This document shows positions 62,801-64,000 of a stretch of 64,000 nucleotides of DNA, one piece after another. Made by a program: the position numbers and the translations under genes. The notes below the pieces were generated by a model that was not told the DNA's origin, ran no database searches, and saw only the letters and a program-made list of their open reading frames with translations. Source of the DNA: Ptiloglossa arizonensis (lineage: Eukaryota > Arthropoda > Insecta > Hymenoptera > Colletidae); contig NW_027478597.1 of assembly GCF_051014685.1 (NCBI RefSeq), positions 310,001 through 374,000 on the forward strand. Reading direction: 5' to 3'. Numbering within the stretch: position 1 is the first letter of the stretch; every line of letters starts with the position of its first letter.

Positions 62801-64000
62801 CGCCCTAGTTATTCGTTTCGAGCATCAGAACTGCGAAAATTTTGAGTTTCTCAAGCGTTTCTTACATCCAAACTGCCATATCTGGCGAACGGATTGACCA
62901 ATCCTCAAAATTTCTGTTGCATCTGAAAGTAGAAACTCGCCCGATTACAACGGTATGCGTACTTTTCCCCTAGGCCGTTCTAGTTATTCGTTTCGAGCAT
63001 CAGAACTGCGAAAATTTTGAGTTTCTCAAGCGTTTCTTACCTCCAAACTGCCATATCTCACGAACGGATTGACCAATCCGCAAAATTTCTGTTGCATCTG
63101 AAAGTAGAAACTCGCCCGATTACAACGGTATGCGTACTTTTCCCCTAGGCCGTTCTAGTTATTCGTTTCGAGCATCAGAACTGCGAAAATTTTGAGTTTC
63201 TCAAGCGTTTCTTACTTCCAAACTGCCATATCTCGCGAACGGATTGACCAATCCGCAAAATTTCTGTTGCATCTGAAAGTAGAAACTCGCCCGATTACAA
63301 CGGTATGCGTACCTTTCCCCTAGGCCGTTCTAGTTATGCATGTCGAGCATCAGATCTGCGAAAATTTTGAGTTTCTCAAGCGTTTCTTACCTACAAACTG
63401 CCACATCTCGCGAACGGATTGGCCAATCCGCAAAATTTCTGATGCATCTGAAAGCAGAAACTCTCTCGATTACAACGGTGTGCGTACTTTTCCCCTAGGC
63501 CGCCCTAGTCATTCGTTTCGAGCATCAGAACTGCGAAAATTTTGAGTTTCTCAAGCGTTTCTTACTTCCAAACTGCCATATCTCGCGAACGGATTGAACA
63601 ATCCTCAAAATTTCTGTTGCATCTGAAAGTAAAAACTCGCCCGATTACAACGGTATGCGTACTTTTCCCGTAGGCCGTTCTAGTTATTCGTTTCGAGCAT
63701 CAGAACTGTGAAAATTTTGAGTTTCTCAAGCGTTTCTTACTTCCAAACTGCCATATCTCGCGAACGGATTGACCAATCCGCAAAATTTCTGATGCATCTG
63801 AAAGAAGAAACTCGCCCGATTACAAGGGTATGCGAACTTTTCCCCTAGGCCGTTCTAGTTATTCGTTTCGAGCATCAGAACTGCGAAAATTTTGAGTTTC
63901 TCAAGCGTTTCTTACCTACAAACTGCCACATCTCGCGAACGGATTGGCCAATCCGCAAAATTTCTGATGCATCTGAAAGAAGAAACTCGCCCGATTACAA
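59850..64000 (+). repeat. Mosaic satellite segment at right edge
   Basis: About 24 monomers. 60.03-60.58 kb and 61.60-62.16 kb share order at a 9-monomer offset (1,575 bp), including ATATCTGGCGAACAG at about 60,253 and 61,828. 63.17-63.77 kb repeats 58.10-58.70 kb (offset 5,074 = 29 x 175 - 1), then a chimeric monomer at about 63,697-63,871 joins a GTGAAAATTTTG left part to a GATGCATCTGAAAGAAG right part. The array continues past the window edge. Confidence 0.7.

Larger units (their letters stand above)
1..64000 (+). repeat. 175-bp satellite array, entire window (365 full monomers + 129 bp)
   Basis: The segment GCATCAGAAC recurs at 1, 176, 351, 526 and so on, giving a strict 175-bp period. 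Landmarks in monomer coordinates are an A4T4 tract at 15-22, TTGAG-TTT-CTCAA at 21-33, the NruI-type TCGCGA at 62-67, the dyad CGGATTGACCAATCCG at 69-84, AAAATTT at 86-92, GCATCTGAAAGTAGAAAC from 98, and the AvrII-type CCTAGG at 148-153. The consensus is about 44% GC. Every monomer has the same orientation. Known net indels (-4 bp) account exactly for the phase at the right edge (last monomer start at 63,872). Monomer length and HOR organisation are typical of eukaryotic centromeric satellites; the centromeric role is inference. I do not recognise the family. The array runs off both ends of the window. Confidence 0.98.
23200..64000 (+). repeat. Satellite macro-domain II
   Basis: Defined by monomer variants that first appear after 23.2 kb: ATTGGCCAAT (first at 23,341), ACAAGGGTATG, CAATCCTCAAAA, GATGACAACGG, ACATCC coupled with GCATTTGAAAGTAGTAAC, and from 31.3 kb a BglII-bearing CAGATCTGCG start. 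Domain I markers CTAGTCC and TACTAAC are no longer seen. The two domains share the same 175-bp register and orientation, so they are subfamilies of one array and not separate satellites. Confidence 0.8.

Noticed and set aside
2112..63545. About thirty open reading frames of 69-117 codons, several with identical predicted peptides
   Set aside because: They lie wholly in satellite monomers, recur exactly where the same monomer variants recur, overlap antisense frames (for example 2,112-2,351 with 2,141-2,362), and shift frame each 175-bp period (175 = 58 x 3 + 1). No ribosome binding site, splice structure or protein family is evident.
1..64000. CRISPR array
   Set aside because: The repeat is contiguous at 175 bp with variation spread through the whole unit; there are no short conserved repeats separated by unique spacers, and no cas genes.
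1..64000. 5S or other rRNA repeat, telomeric repeat, or protein-coding tandem repeat
   Set aside because: No rRNA landmark, no short telomere-type motif runs, and no frame stays open across consecutive monomers.
1..64000. Retrotransposon or other mobile element within the array
   Set aside because: Monomer phase is continuous from end to end with all offsets explained by small indels, leaving no room for an insertion or a target-site duplication.

Overview
The whole 64 kb window is one uninterrupted, head-to-tail tandem satellite array. The monomer is 175 bp, close to nucleosome-repeat length. Counting the register from GCATCAGAAC at base 1, there are 365 complete monomers plus a 129-bp partial one (63,872-64,000), all in one orientation. 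I see no unique-sequence gap, mobile-element insertion, inversion or recognisable gene. Summing the length changes I found (12 single-base deletions and four copies of one +2 bp variant, net -4 bp) reproduces the observed phase at the right edge. This supports the claim that nothing else is inserted or missing. By architecture this is a eukaryotic centromeric or pericentromeric type satellite from a long-read assembly. The lineage cannot be fixed from sequence alone; a plant or an invertebrate is possible, and I do not recognise the monomer as a named family.

Layout. Domain I (1 to about 23.2 kb) is marked by CTAGTCC, ACCTACTAACTGCC and AGTAATTCG variants. It holds three long higher-order repeat (HOR) blocks, 1-4,550 (26 monomers), 4,551-10,675 (35 monomers) and 10,676 to about 15,565, each carrying a nested 6-monomer HOR in different copy number. 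About 15.57-23.2 kb is a finer mosaic of the same monomer types. Domain II (about 23.2-64 kb) is marked by CAATCCTC, ATTGGCCAAT, ACAAGGG and GCATTTGAAAGTAGTAAC variants. It holds nested duplications at 4, 5, 6, 8, 13 and 14 monomer scale and one very young 7,349-bp (42-monomer) tandem duplication, about 41.30-48.65 kb and 48.65-56.00 kb. Fragments of that unit recur at 57.3-59.8 kb and 63.2-63.8 kb.

There is no gene-level system here. Open reading frames of 69-117 codons are by-products of the repeat: 175 is not a multiple of 3, the same peptides recur wherever the same monomer variants recur, and they overlap antisense frames. The biology visible is repeat evolution and DNA structure: unequal crossover with mappable junctions, nested amplification, a monomer-centred dyad symmetry that becomes a perfect 16-bp palindrome in one subfamily, paired A-tracts, and unusually high CpG for a satellite. 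All comparisons were made by eye, so boundaries are good to about one monomer unless a diagnostic base is given.
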